The translations under genes were made by a program, and so were the position numbers. Below the pieces are notes generated by a model. The model did not search any database. It saw nothing but the letters and a program-made list of their open reading frames with translations, and was not told the origin of the DNA. Below, one piece after another: positions 23,466 through 30,959 of a DNA stretch of 45,019 nt (position 1 is the first letter of the stretch; every line of letters starts with the position of its first letter). Source of the DNA: a virus; the IMG/VR virus record IMGVR_UViG_3300048687_000028, positions 1-45,019 of that record. One strand, given 5' to 3'.

Positions 23466-23724
23466 ACAAGTGGCTGGAGCACCGACGGAAATTAGGTCAT
23501 GGGCGCGCTCGCATTCCAAAGAGGCGATCCAGACGCTTGCCGGCATTGCGCGCAACGGCAAGCAGGAGGCTGCGCGCGTCGCCGCGGCGACTGCGCTGCT
23601 CGATCGTGGCTGGGGCCGGCCGCCGCAAGCGCACACCGGCGAGAATGGTGAAGGCGATATACGTGTCACCATTAGGCACATCGTCCAGGAGATTAGCGCG
23701 CAAAAGGTCATCGATCATGAGTGA
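23455..23724 (+). CDS. Terminase small subunit candidate
   Basis: 89 aa from a GTG start behind GAGGACGGG. The segment RSWARSHSKEAIQTLAGIAR followed by ARVAAATALLDRGWGRPPQ resembles the DNA-binding N-terminal helices of small proteins encoded before terminase in many phages and prophages. The end, GDIRVTIRHIVQEISAQKV, is beta/helical. The position just before the palindrome-rich region and terL supports recognition of a packaging site. The assignment is by pattern and position. Confidence 0.6.
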   Translation: MTRRQVAGAPTEIRSWARSHSKEAIQTLAGIARNGKQEAARVAAATALLDRGWGRPPQAHTGENGEGDIRVTIRHIVQEISAQKVIDHE

Positions 23725-23790
23725 CCTTTTAGCCGATGCGACACAGACGCGACATGAGTGTGAGTTATCCTACTCTCGCAACGATAAACA

Positions 23791-23807
23791 GCGGATTGCT
23801 AATCCGC
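23791..23807. repeat. Perfect palindrome P1
   Basis: GCGGATT, spacer GCT, AATCCGC. Confidence 0.85.
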
Positions 23808-23816
23808 TAGTCGTGT

Positions 23817-24044
23817 GTGATGCTTAATCATCCGATGATTAAGCATGACGTGCGTACCCTGCATGCTGGTGCGTATCATGCCAGCATGCAGGGCCAGGGT
23901 AATCCCCACCCCCATTCGATCGTAAAGGTACCAATCAAAGAGCGGGAGGTTGCGAGGCCAACTATCATCCGCCCGCCCGTAGTTTTATCCGTTTACGATC
24001 CTCCTCCTAAAAATCCTTTCAACCCTTTTAGTTGGTCCGCCTAA
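23817..24044 (+). CDS. Doubtful small ORF across the palindromes
   Basis: A 75-codon frame that begins inside palindrome P2; its first half simply reads through the palindromes. The second half (VKVPIKEREVARPTIIRPPV then VYDPPPKNPFNPFSWSA) looks more protein-like. No ribosome site is seen for any internal ATG. It is more likely non-coding, at least in its first half. Confidence 0.3.
   Translation: MMLNHPMIKHDVRTLHAGAYHASMQGQGNPHPHSIVKVPIKEREVARPTIIRPPVVLSVYDPPPKNPFNPFSWSA
23820..23846. repeat. Perfect palindrome P2
   Basis: ATGCTTAATCAT, spacer CCG, ATGATTAAGCAT: 12-bp arms and a 3-base centre, an AT-rich operator-like dyad starting 12 bases after P1. Confidence 0.9.
23857..23893. repeat. 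Perfect palindrome P3
   Basis: CCCTGCATGCTGG and CCAGCATGCAGGG, 13-bp arms around an 11-base spacer, 10 bases after P2. Confidence 0.9.
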
Positions 24045-24053
24045 AGGCCTGAC

Positions 24054-24188
24054 ATGCCGCGCGAGATCTGGTTCGCCCTGCCGCTCAAGCTGCGCCAGCG
24101 CTGGTGGCGCGAGACGGGTTACGGCGCCCGGCCGCCGTCGCCCGAGCTGCTCGCCGCGATCGAGGCCGCCTATGCCGATCGACATTGA
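24054..24188 (+). CDS. Small pre-terminase protein (44 aa)
   Basis: MPREIWFALPLKLRQRWWRE then TGYGARPPSPELLAAIEAAY. AAAGG precedes the ATG by 7 bases, and the 3' end overlaps the terL start by 17 bases. The WFALPL-LRQRWW-ET-YG pattern recurs, as I recall, in small proteins encoded directly before terL in other phages, which supports a real gene. Function unknown. Confidence 0.65.
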   Translation: MPREIWFALPLKLRQRWWRETGYGARPPSPELLAAIEAAYADRH

Positions 24189-25548
24189 GCTGCCCTACAA
24201 TGGCTGGCTGCCGCGGCCGCACCAGGCCGGCCTGTGGCGCTACCTGCAGGGTGGCGGCACCCGCGCCATGGCGGTGTGGCATCGCAGGGCGGGCAAAGAC
24301 GAGATTTGCCTGCATCACGCCGCGGTTAGCATGATGAAGCGTAAGGGAAATTACTGGCATTGCTTACCCGAATATTCACAGGCCAGGAAGGCGATCTGGA
24401 CCGCGGTCAACCCGCACACCGGGCGCCGGCGGATCGACGAGGCCTTCCCCGAAGCGCTGCGCGAGAACACCAACGACCACGAGATGTTCATCCGCATGTG
24501 CGGCAGCACATGGCAGCTCATCGGGAGCGACCGCTTTGACGCGACTGTTGGCTCAGGTGTTGCGGGCATTACTTACTCTGAGTGGGCATTGGCAAACCCC
24601 TCCGCCTGGGCCTACCACAAGCCGATCGTCGAAGAGAACGGCGGCTGGGCGGCGTTCATAACCACACCGCGCGGCAGGAACCATGCGCACGACATGTACA
24701 AGCACGCCAGCCGCACCTCCGGCTGGTTCTGCGAGCGCTTGACCGCGTTGGACACTGGCGCCTTGAGCGCCGAGCGCCTCGACGAAGCGCTGACCGAATA
24801 CCAAGCTTTGTATGGCCAGGACGTCGGCGCGGCCCAGTTCCAGCAGGAGTATATGTGCGACTGGCATGCCGCCATCTTGGGCGCCTTCTACGCCTTCGAG
24901 ATGAAGACGGTGCGCGACGAGCAGCGCGTGACCGAGCAAGCGGTGGCGCTCGAAGGCGTGCCGGTGCATCGCGCCTGGGATCTCGGCGTCGGCGACGACA
25001 CGAGCATCTGGTGGTTTCAGCCGGTCGGCGGCCAGCTCTACATCCTCGATCACTACGCCTCCTCCGGCGTAGGTCTTGAGCACTACGCCGGCGTGATCGA
25101 GGCGCGCCATCACCAATATGGATGGGTCAACGGCGACGACTGGGTGCCACACGATGCGAAAATCAAAGAGTGGGGCAGTGGACGAACCCGTGTGGAGACT
25201 ATGCAGTCGATGGGGTTACGTCCCCTGTTGGTGCCGCATCATTCACTCGATGACGGGATTAACGCCGTCAGGAGAACGCTTCCCCTCTGTGTGTTTCATC
25301 CCCGAACTGAAGAGGGCGGCCTTAGTGCTCTCGAACAGTACAGAAGAGAATGGGACGATGAAAAAAAGTCGTTCCGCGCCAACGCCGTCCACGACTGGAC
25401 GAGCCACCCGGCGGACAGCTTCCGCTACCTGAGCATGGCCTGGCGCAAGGCGCCGCTGCGCAAGGTGAAGCCGCCAGCCAATCCGTTTTTCAGCGGCTGG
25501 GTCATTCCGCCGCCGCCTGATCCCAAGCGTGGAGGGATGCGGCTGTGA
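24172..25548 (+). CDS. terL: Terminase large subunit
   Basis: 458 aa. The ATPase part has Walker A HRRAGKDE at 37-44, Walker B-like GITYSEWA at 132-139 and TTPRGRNH at 164-171. The RNase H-like nuclease part has HRAWDLGVGDDTSIWW with Asp270, VPHDAKIKEWGSGRTR (Asp328) and a C-terminal HDWTSHPADSFRY (Asp415). This is the complete motor and nuclease that cuts and packages DNA through the portal encoded just downstream. The start is supported by GAGG 6 bases before. The stop overlaps the next gene by GTGA. Confidence 0.95.
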   Translation: MPIDIELPYNGWLPRPHQAGLWRYLQGGGTRAMAVWHRRAGKDEICLHHAAVSMMKRKGNYWHCLPEYSQARKAIWTAVNPHTGRRRIDEAFPEALRENTNDHEMFIRMCGSTWQLIGSDRFDATVGSGVAGITYSEWALANPSAWAYHKPIVEENGGWAAFITTPRGRNHAHDMYKHASRTSGWFCERLTALDTGALSAERLDEALTEYQALYGQDVGAAQFQQEYMCDWHAAILGAFYAFEMKTVRDEQRVTEQAVALEGVPVHRAWDLGVGDDTSIWWFQPVGGQLYILDHYASSGVGLEHYAGVIEARHHQYGWVNGDDWVPHDAKIKEWGSGRTRVETMQSMGLRPLLVPHHSLDDGINAVRRTLPLCVFHPRTEEGGLSALEQYRREWDDEKKSFRANAVHDWTSHPADSFRYLSMAWRKAPLRKVKPPANPFFSGWVIPPPPDPKRGGMRL

Positions 25549-25697
25549 GAAAGCGCCCGTCCAAGCGCCGCTGGAAGGCGCGTTGCCGCGCCGGGCGCGT
25601 CATCCCGTTCAGCGCGATCGCCGATCATCAGCTCGACCGCTGGTTCTCGTTCAAGCTGGTCAGCGTCGCGGCCGATATGTGGAGAGCGCGACCGTGA
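25545..25697 (+). CDS. Small basic protein (50 aa)
   Basis: GTG start overlapping the terL stop (GTGA), with GGAGGG about 8 bases upstream. Sequence MRKRPSKRRWKARCRAGRVI then PFSAIADHQLDRWFSFKLVS. The N-terminal half is strongly basic and could bind DNA. It ends with TGA overlapping the next GTG start. Overlaps at both ends support translation. No family recognised. Confidence 0.55.
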   Translation: MRKRPSKRRWKARCRAGRVIPFSAIADHQLDRWFSFKLVSVAADMWRARP

Positions 25698-26095
25698 CCG
25701 ACATCGTCGACCGCATGCGCACTTGCGCCGCCGCGATCGTCGCGGTCAACCCGAGCGAGGGCTGGACCGCGCTGGTCACCCACGACGCGGCTAATCTGCT
25801 GATCGAAGCGTCTAACCTGATCCTCGAGCAGCGCCCCGAGCCGCCCGCAGCGGAGCAGCTCGCACTTGAGTCGTTCGTGTTTCCACCCACACCGGATCCG
25901 CCGGCGCCGTCGGCCGCTTGGATCGACGCGCGCGACACGCTGCCTGGCGCCGGTCGCTCTGGCACAAAGTCACCCAAGGCCTGTCCGCAGTGCGACAGTC
26001 GCGCGCACAAGCGTGTCTATCGCGACGGCCGCCGGCTGATGCTCGCCTGTCCAGTCTGTGGTAATGCCTGGGCCTGGCAGGGGAGTGCGGCATGA
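25694..26095 (+). CDS. Zinc-ribbon protein (133 aa)
   Basis: GTG start coupled to the previous stop. Residues 1-45 are helical (VTHDAANLLIEASNLILEQR), the middle is Pro-rich, and the C-terminus has ACPQCDSRAHKRV then LMLACPVCGNAW, a C2-C2 zinc ribbon. It sits directly before the portal gene (ATGA overlap). The role may be nucleic-acid or protein binding during head assembly, but this is a guess. Confidence 0.7.
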   Translation: MTDIVDRMRTCAAAIVAVNPSEGWTALVTHDAANLLIEASNLILEQRPEPPAAEQLALESFVFPPTPDPPAPSAAWIDARDTLPGAGRSGTKSPKACPQCDSRAHKRVYRDGRRLMLACPVCGNAWAWQGSAA

Positions 26096-28494
26096 GCGAC
26101 GTCGACATCCGTCACGACGACCTCGAGTTCGATCCCACCATCGAGCCGCGCGAGTCGCGCGCCTGGCTCAATCTGCTGAAGGAAAGCGAGAAGGCGTTCG
26201 ACGACTGGAATACGCGCTGCGACAACATCGATCGGCGCTATGCCAATATCGAGCGCCTGGTCGGCGACGGCCGCGGTAAGGAATTTCAAATGTTCTGGGC
26301 CAACACCGAGGTGATCGGCCCCTCTATTTACGCCACCCCGCCCCAGCCGGCGATCGTGCCGAAATGGAAGGACCGCCGGCCGGTGCCGCAGGCTGCCGCC
26401 GAGGTGCTCGAGCGCTGCGTCACCGCCACCTTCGACCAGTGTCACATCGACGAGCTGATGAAGCTGGTGCGCGACGACGTCGTGCTGACCGGGCGCGGCG
26501 TGGTGTGGTGTCGTTACGAGCCGAAAGACGACGACTACGGCTACGAGCGCGTCTGTTTTGACTTCAAGCACCGCAAGGATTTCTTGCACAGCGTCTCGCG
26601 CAACTGGCGTGAGGTGACCTGGGTCGCCGGCGCCTCTTATCTGACCCGCGGTGAGGCGCGCGAGCGCTTCAAACCGACCAGTGGCGATTGCTACCAGGAG
26701 GCCGACTACAAGGTCGACCGCGACACCAAAGAGGTCGGCGGCACCGACAATCGCGAGCGCGCCAAATTCTGGGAGATCTGGGACCGCACCAACAAGCGCG
26801 TGGTCTGGGTCGCCGAGGGCTGCGAGAAGATCCTCGACGAAGCCGACCCGCACCTCGACTTCGCTGATTTCTTCCCCTGCCCGCGCCCGGCCTACGGCAC
26901 CCTGCAGCGCGGCAGCTTGGTGCCGGTGCCCGACGTGCTGCAATACAAGGATCAGCTCGACGAGATCAACGTGCTGACCGCCAAGATCCACGCCTTGAGC
27001 GACGCGCTCGAGTGCAAGGGCTTCTACCCGGCCGGCGGCGCCGAGCTGTCCGACGCAATCCAGGCCGCGGTCGCCACCAACACGCCGGGGCGCATCCTGG
27101 TGCCGATTTCCAACTGGGCCGCCTTCGGCGGCTCCAAAGAGGTGATTGTCTGGCTGCCGATCGACGTCATTGCGCAGACCATCCAGCAGTGCGTCACGCT
27201 GCGCCAGCAGATCATCCAGGACATTTACCAAATCATGGGCTTGTCCGATATTATGCGCGGCGCCACCGATCCTGGCGAGACGCTCGGCGCGCAGGAATTA
27301 AAGACCCAGTACGGCTCCGCGCGCATTCGCGACAAGCAGGAGGCGCTGGTGCGCCTCGCGCGCGACTTGGTCAACATCACCGCCGAAATCATCACCGAGA
27401 ATTTCGACGAGGTGACGATCATCGAGATGAGCCAGACCCAGCTGCCGACCACCAAGATGCAGGAGAAGCAGGCGCGCGAGCTGGCGACGCAAATTCAGCG
27501 CCAGGAGCAGCAACTCGCCATGGCGCGCGAGAAGCTGCAGCAGCCGCCAGCACCTCCGCCTGGCCTTCCGCCTGGTGCTGTTCCGACCGGGCCGGCACCG
27601 GCGGGGCCGCCTGGCGCCTCTCCACCGTCACCCGGCGGGGCGCCGGGCGCGCCGCCTGGCGGGCAGGATCCGCAGGAGCTGCTCAAGCAGGCGCAGGACG
27701 TGATCGACGAGGGCCACAAGACGCTCAAGGCGGTGCTCGAGAAGCCGACCTTCGACCAGGTGATGACGCTGTTCAAAGACAGCCGCATCAAGTGCTTTAC
27801 TCTCGACATCGAAACCGACAGCACCATCCAGATCGATGAGAATGCCGAGAAGCAGCGCCGCTCGGAGTTCACCGCGGTGCTGGCCCAGCTGCTGCCGCAG
27901 CTCGCCCAGATGATCGCGACCGAGCCGCAGACCGGATCGTTCTGCGCCGAGGTGCTCAAGTTCACTGTCGCGCCGTATCGCGCCGGGAGAAGCCTCGACG
28001 GCGCGATCGACGACCTGGCCGAGCTGATGAAGGACAAGGCCGAGCAGCCGCGCGGGCCGGACCCGACCACGATCCAGGCGCAGACCGCCAAGGAAATCGA
28101 GACGATGAAGATCGCGCACGCGAGCCAGAAGGACCAGGGTGAAGCCGAGCTGAAGAAGCAGGAAATGGCCATGCGCGACGCGCACGAGAAGGCGAAGATC
28201 GCCTCCAACGAGAAGCTGAAGCTGGCCGAGCTGCGTGCGCGCCAGGGCGACGACGCGGCCAAGGCGCAGCAGACCCAGCTCAAGGCGATCGCCGATCGCG
28301 AGAAGCACCAGGCCGACATGCTCGGCAAGCAGGCTGACGTGCAGTTCGACGCGCAGAAGCTGGATCATGCCAAGCAGCTGGCGCAGCTTAAGATCCAACA
28401 GACGATCCAGCAGGGCGAGCAGAAGCGCGTCGCCGAGCAGTTCAAGCTGCAGCAAGCTGCGATGCGCCCGCCGCCGGGCCGGCCGGGGATGTGA
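26092..28494 (+). CDS. Portal protein with Pro-rich insert and long coiled-coil tail
   Basis: 800 aa. The N-terminal two-thirds match podovirus-type portals: LKESEKAFDDWNTRCDNIDR then ANTEVIGPSIYATPPQPAIV, RGVVWCRYEP, and the stem/wing region QCVTLRQQIIQDIYQIMGLS. Residues about 484-525 form a Pro/Gly-rich linker. The last ~140 residues (IASNEKLKLAELRARQGDDA and similar) are a charged coiled coil, possibly the barrel that projects into the head or a scaffold contact. The dodecameric ring connects terminase, head and tail. ATGA-coupled to the zinc-ribbon gene. Confidence 0.88.
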   Translation: MSDVDIRHDDLEFDPTIEPRESRAWLNLLKESEKAFDDWNTRCDNIDRRYANIERLVGDGRGKEFQMFWANTEVIGPSIYATPPQPAIVPKWKDRRPVPQAAAEVLERCVTATFDQCHIDELMKLVRDDVVLTGRGVVWCRYEPKDDDYGYERVCFDFKHRKDFLHSVSRNWREVTWVAGASYLTRGEARERFKPTSGDCYQEADYKVDRDTKEVGGTDNRERAKFWEIWDRTNKRVVWVAEGCEKILDEADPHLDFADFFPCPRPAYGTLQRGSLVPVPDVLQYKDQLDEINVLTAKIHALSDALECKGFYPAGGAELSDAIQAAVATNTPGRILVPISNWAAFGGSKEVIVWLPIDVIAQTIQQCVTLRQQIIQDIYQIMGLSDIMRGATDPGETLGAQELKTQYGSARIRDKQEALVRLARDLVNITAEIITENFDEVTIIEMSQTQLPTTKMQEKQARELATQIQRQEQQLAMAREKLQQPPAPPPGLPPGAVPTGPAPAGPPGASPPSPGGAPGAPPGGQDPQELLKQAQDVIDEGHKTLKAVLEKPTFDQVMTLFKDSRIKCFTLDIETDSTIQIDENAEKQRRSEFTAVLAQLLPQLAQMIATEPQTGSFCAEVLKFTVAPYRAGRSLDGAIDDLAELMKDKAEQPRGPDPTTIQAQTAKEIETMKIAHASQKDQGEAELKKQEMAMRDAHEKAKIASNEKLKLAELRARQGDDAAKAQQTQLKAIADREKHQADMLGKQADVQFDAQKLDHAKQLAQLKIQQTIQQGEQKRVAEQFKLQQAAMRPPPGRPGM

Positions 28495-28495
28495 C

Positions 28496-28588
28496 ATGAT
28501 CCCGGGCGATCGCATCGCGATCTATGTGCTGATCGGGCTTGCGGTGACTTGCCTGGTGATCGTGTTCTGGGCGGTGGGAGCATTCTGA
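28496..28588 (+). CDS. 30-aa single-pass membrane peptide
   Basis: MIPGDRIAIYVLIGLAVTCL then VIVFWAVGAF, almost entirely one transmembrane helix. It starts one base after the portal stop and its stop overlaps the next ATG (TGATG), so it is tightly embedded in the operon. A micropeptide of this kind could be a pinholin-like or virion membrane component. Below usual annotation length but well placed. Confidence 0.5.
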   Translation: MIPGDRIAIYVLIGLAVTCLVIVFWAVGAF

Positions 28589-30183
28589 TGGCAGAGCGCT
28601 ACAATCCGTTCGGCCTCGACTACTTGCGCGGTTCGGTCGATACGCCGAACTATGCGGTCGACAGCCGCTGGCCCGACCAGCCCGACGTCGCCGACGCCTA
28701 CCGCATGGGCGGCCTGGCCGCGATGGATCAATATCGCATGCAGGATGCGCCGCACGCCGCCTTTGGCGCCTACGATCGCGCCCAGGGCCAGGCGGCGCGC
28801 GATGAGGCGCAGGCCGGCCGGGTGCAGCGTGCTGCCGACGTGGCGGCCAGCCTGAGCGGCCAGGCCGGACCCGCCGACATCCGCCCGGTGCTCAAAGGCA
28901 TGCGCGCGGCTGACACGATCGGCGAGGCGCTGGCGCCCGATGACGTGTTCGGTGCCACGACGCTGTTCAGTCCCAAGCGCCTCGGCGCGATCGGCAAGGC
29001 CATCCCCGCTGCCACCGGCGCCGTGCTCGGAGCTGACACCGCCGAGGCCGCCGGCGCGCGCGACCCGCGCTTCTGGCACGGTATCTCCGGCATCAAGCTG
29101 CGCCAGCCGATCGACCAGTATTCGTCCGTGCACGACGTGCGCGCGCCGATGGTCGGCAAGACCGTCGGCTTCGACGAGCTGAAGGGCAAGCGACTGCTGC
29201 CGACGGTCGGCGACACCACGGTGCCGAACACGTACCTGGAGCAGATCGAGGCCTATAAGCTGCCCGAGCGGGTCAAGATGGGCGGCGGCGGACGCTTCGC
29301 CGACGTGCAAGGCAACAATCCCGACGTCTGGATGTCGGCGCAGACGCTGGCACAGGGTCTGGCCAACAAGTCCGACGAGATTGCGCGCAAAACCGGCGAC
29401 GATGTGCTCACCGTGCCGACTGCGCTATCCGGCACCGGCGGCGATTATTCGCACCACGTTTGGTCGCCGCTGGTCGACGTATTGAAGGACACCAAAGGCA
29501 TCAGCAAGTCAGCGCGCGAGGACTTCAACGCCGCGATGCGCGAGGCGGCGCCCGACTTCCCCGGCATCAACGCGCGGCGCGACACCTTGCAGCGCTACTT
29601 CCAGCAGGCGCCGCGCACGCCGCGCACCTCGTTCGCGCAGATCATGGACACACGCCGCTTCCAGGATCTCGGCTTCCCTGACGTCGCCGCGGTGCGCCAT
29701 GCTGCCACCGACCCCGAGCTGCTGCACGCACCGATGGGCTCGTCCGGCTATTCGGTGTTTCGCATCGACCCGCAGCAGACCGTGCGCCCATCCGATCGAC
29801 ACGGCACCTACAGCCACGGCATCACCGGGCAGAACGTCGGCAGCATGGGCGTGATCGCGCCGCCCGAGCTGGTTTTCCCCGATGTTATGAACAGCCTGCA
29901 CCAGATGGCGCAGGCGAGCGGCAAGCCGCTCGCCAAGTATATCGGCCGGCCGGACTACTACTTCGCCGGCAAGATCCCGCCGACGCTCAAGGGCGAGCCG
30001 CTGGCGCAGTCGCAGCTGGTCGACGATAAGTGGATCAACCGCATGGGCGACTACGCCGAGCGCTATAAGAAGGTCGGCGGCGCCGCGGCGCTCGCCGCCG
30101 GTATGACGCTGGCCGAGATCGCCCAGGCGCAGGATGCTGGCAAGATGGGCGATACCGCCGATCCGAGCAGATACAACGACTGA
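28588..30183 (+). CDS. Virion-region protein of polyvalent-protein type (531 aa)
   Basis: Start MAERYNPFGLDYLRG with GGGAG before it; an upstream in-frame ATG overlaps the 30-aa gene and is not used. Residues about 1-150 are Ala-rich and helical. Residues about 165-470 hold GFDELKGKRLLPTVGDTTVP, GGGGRFADVQGNNPDVWMSA, LTVPTALSGTGGDYSHHVWS and ISKSAREDFNAAMREAAPDF, a pattern I recall from large multi-domain phage proteins carried in virions. No catalytic residues can be named. It probably belongs with the internal proteins injected with DNA. Confidence 0.65.
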   Translation: MAERYNPFGLDYLRGSVDTPNYAVDSRWPDQPDVADAYRMGGLAAMDQYRMQDAPHAAFGAYDRAQGQAARDEAQAGRVQRAADVAASLSGQAGPADIRPVLKGMRAADTIGEALAPDDVFGATTLFSPKRLGAIGKAIPAATGAVLGADTAEAAGARDPRFWHGISGIKLRQPIDQYSSVHDVRAPMVGKTVGFDELKGKRLLPTVGDTTVPNTYLEQIEAYKLPERVKMGGGGRFADVQGNNPDVWMSAQTLAQGLANKSDEIARKTGDDVLTVPTALSGTGGDYSHHVWSPLVDVLKDTKGISKSAREDFNAAMREAAPDFPGINARRDTLQRYFQQAPRTPRTSFAQIMDTRRFQDLGFPDVAAVRHAATDPELLHAPMGSSGYSVFRIDPQQTVRPSDRHGTYSHGITGQNVGSMGVIAPPELVFPDVMNSLHQMAQASGKPLAKYIGRPDYYFAGKIPPTLKGEPLAQSQLVDDKWINRMGDYAERYKKVGGAAALAAGMTLAEIAQAQDAGKMGDTADPSRYND

Positions 30184-30193
30184 GGAGATCGCA

Positions 30194-30625
30194 ATGGCCG
30201 TCGCACCGTTCGTCAAGTTCAACAGCTTCATCGATGAACTGAGCAAAGGCGGTCATAATCTCACGACCGCAGCCTTTAAGGTCGCGCTGACCAACACCGC
30301 GCCGAACGCCGCCAGCGACACGGTGTGGAACACGACGCAGGCGCCGGCACCGGCCGCCGCCAACGGCTACACCGCAGGCGGCAACGCGATGTCGACCGCG
30401 AGCGCGACGACGAGCGGCGGCATCTTCAAGCTGACCTTGAATGACACGGTGTTCACTGCGACCGCGGGCGGCATCGGCCCGTTCCGCTACGCCGAAATCT
30501 ACAACACCTCCGCGACCAACAAGCTGCTCGGCTACTACGACTACGGCTCGAGCATCACGCTGGCCGATACTGAAACCTTCACCGTGGATGCGGACGCAGC
30601 CAATGGTGTCCTCACCATCACTTGA
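30194..30625 (+). CDS. Conserved small phage structural protein (143 aa)
   Basis: Begins MAVAPFVKFNSFIDELSKGG after GAGGAG; a 20-residue upstream extension overlaps the previous gene and is unlikely. The sequence (AFKVALTNTAPNAASDTVWN, NGYTAGGNAM, GIGPFRYAEIYNTSATNKLL, GYYDYGSSITLADTETFTVD) is a recurrent all-beta phage protein often found in head/tail gene clusters with no proven function. Capsid decoration or fibre base are possibilities. Confidence 0.75.
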   Translation: MAVAPFVKFNSFIDELSKGGHNLTTAAFKVALTNTAPNAASDTVWNTTQAPAPAAANGYTAGGNAMSTASATTSGGIFKLTLNDTVFTATAGGIGPFRYAEIYNTSATNKLLGYYDYGSSITLADTETFTVDADAANGVLTIT

Positions 30626-30959
30626 TCGGGCGCATGTCCCGTGCGGTGATTGTCATCTGTGCTGTCGGCTGATGACGCCGATCCGCACCGATATGGGCGA
30701 CGATCCGGCGAGCTATCAGACCGCGATGTGCCTCACGCCGGGCAAGACGCCGTACATGATCCTCGATCGCAAGGACAACGGCGATTGCGTCTATCTCGAT
30801 GCACACGGCTGCACGATCTACGACCGCGCGCCGTATGAGTGCCGCAAGTTCGACTGCCGCGCCACGTTCAGGAACAGCGATCGCGCCGGCCGCAGGCTTG
30901 CGGTGAAGAACGGCCTGATGCCGAAGGCGATCTTTGATCGCGGGCGGGAGTTGGCCTGA
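30603..30959 (+). CDS. YkgJ-like cysteine-cluster protein (118 aa)
   Basis: The ATG at 30603 lies inside the end of the preceding gene. Cysteines: C14-x2-C17-x2-C20-C21, C43, C62, C70, C80, C85, in the arrangement PCGDCHLCC ... GDCVYLDAHGCTIYDRAPYEC ... DC of YkgJ/Zn-or-Fe-cluster proteins. Such proteins are thought to bind a metal cluster, with unclear function. An upstream extension to 30441 would be an alternate frame of the structural gene and is rejected. Its position inside a virion operon is unusual. Confidence 0.8.
   Translation: MVSSPSLDRAHVPCGDCHLCCRLMTPIRTDMGDDPASYQTAMCLTPGKTPYMILDRKDNGDCVYLDAHGCTIYDRAPYECRKFDCRATFRNSDRAGRRLAVKNGLMPKAIFDRGRELA

Larger units (their letters stand above)
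23725..24053. promoter_or_regulatory. Palindrome-rich region before terminase (packaging, origin or regulatory candidate)
   Basis: 329 bp with no securely coding gene. It holds three perfect palindromes at 23791-23807, 23820-23846 and 23857-23893. A 9-bp inverted pair follows, GATCGTAAA (23918-23926) and TTTACGATC (23992-24000), 65 bases apart. It is AT-richer than the genome average. Its place between the small-terminase candidate and terL suggests a pac/cos-like site, but an origin or stacked terminators plus promoter are equally open. Confidence 0.6.

Noticed and set aside
26017-27231. 404-aa minus-strand frame under the portal gene
   Set aside because: Val/Leu/Gly/His-rich mirror translation of a clear portal gene, with no supporting start signals.
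30441-30602. Longer start for the YkgJ-like protein
   Set aside because: The extension is an Arg/Ser/Pro/Thr-rich shadow of the preceding structural gene.
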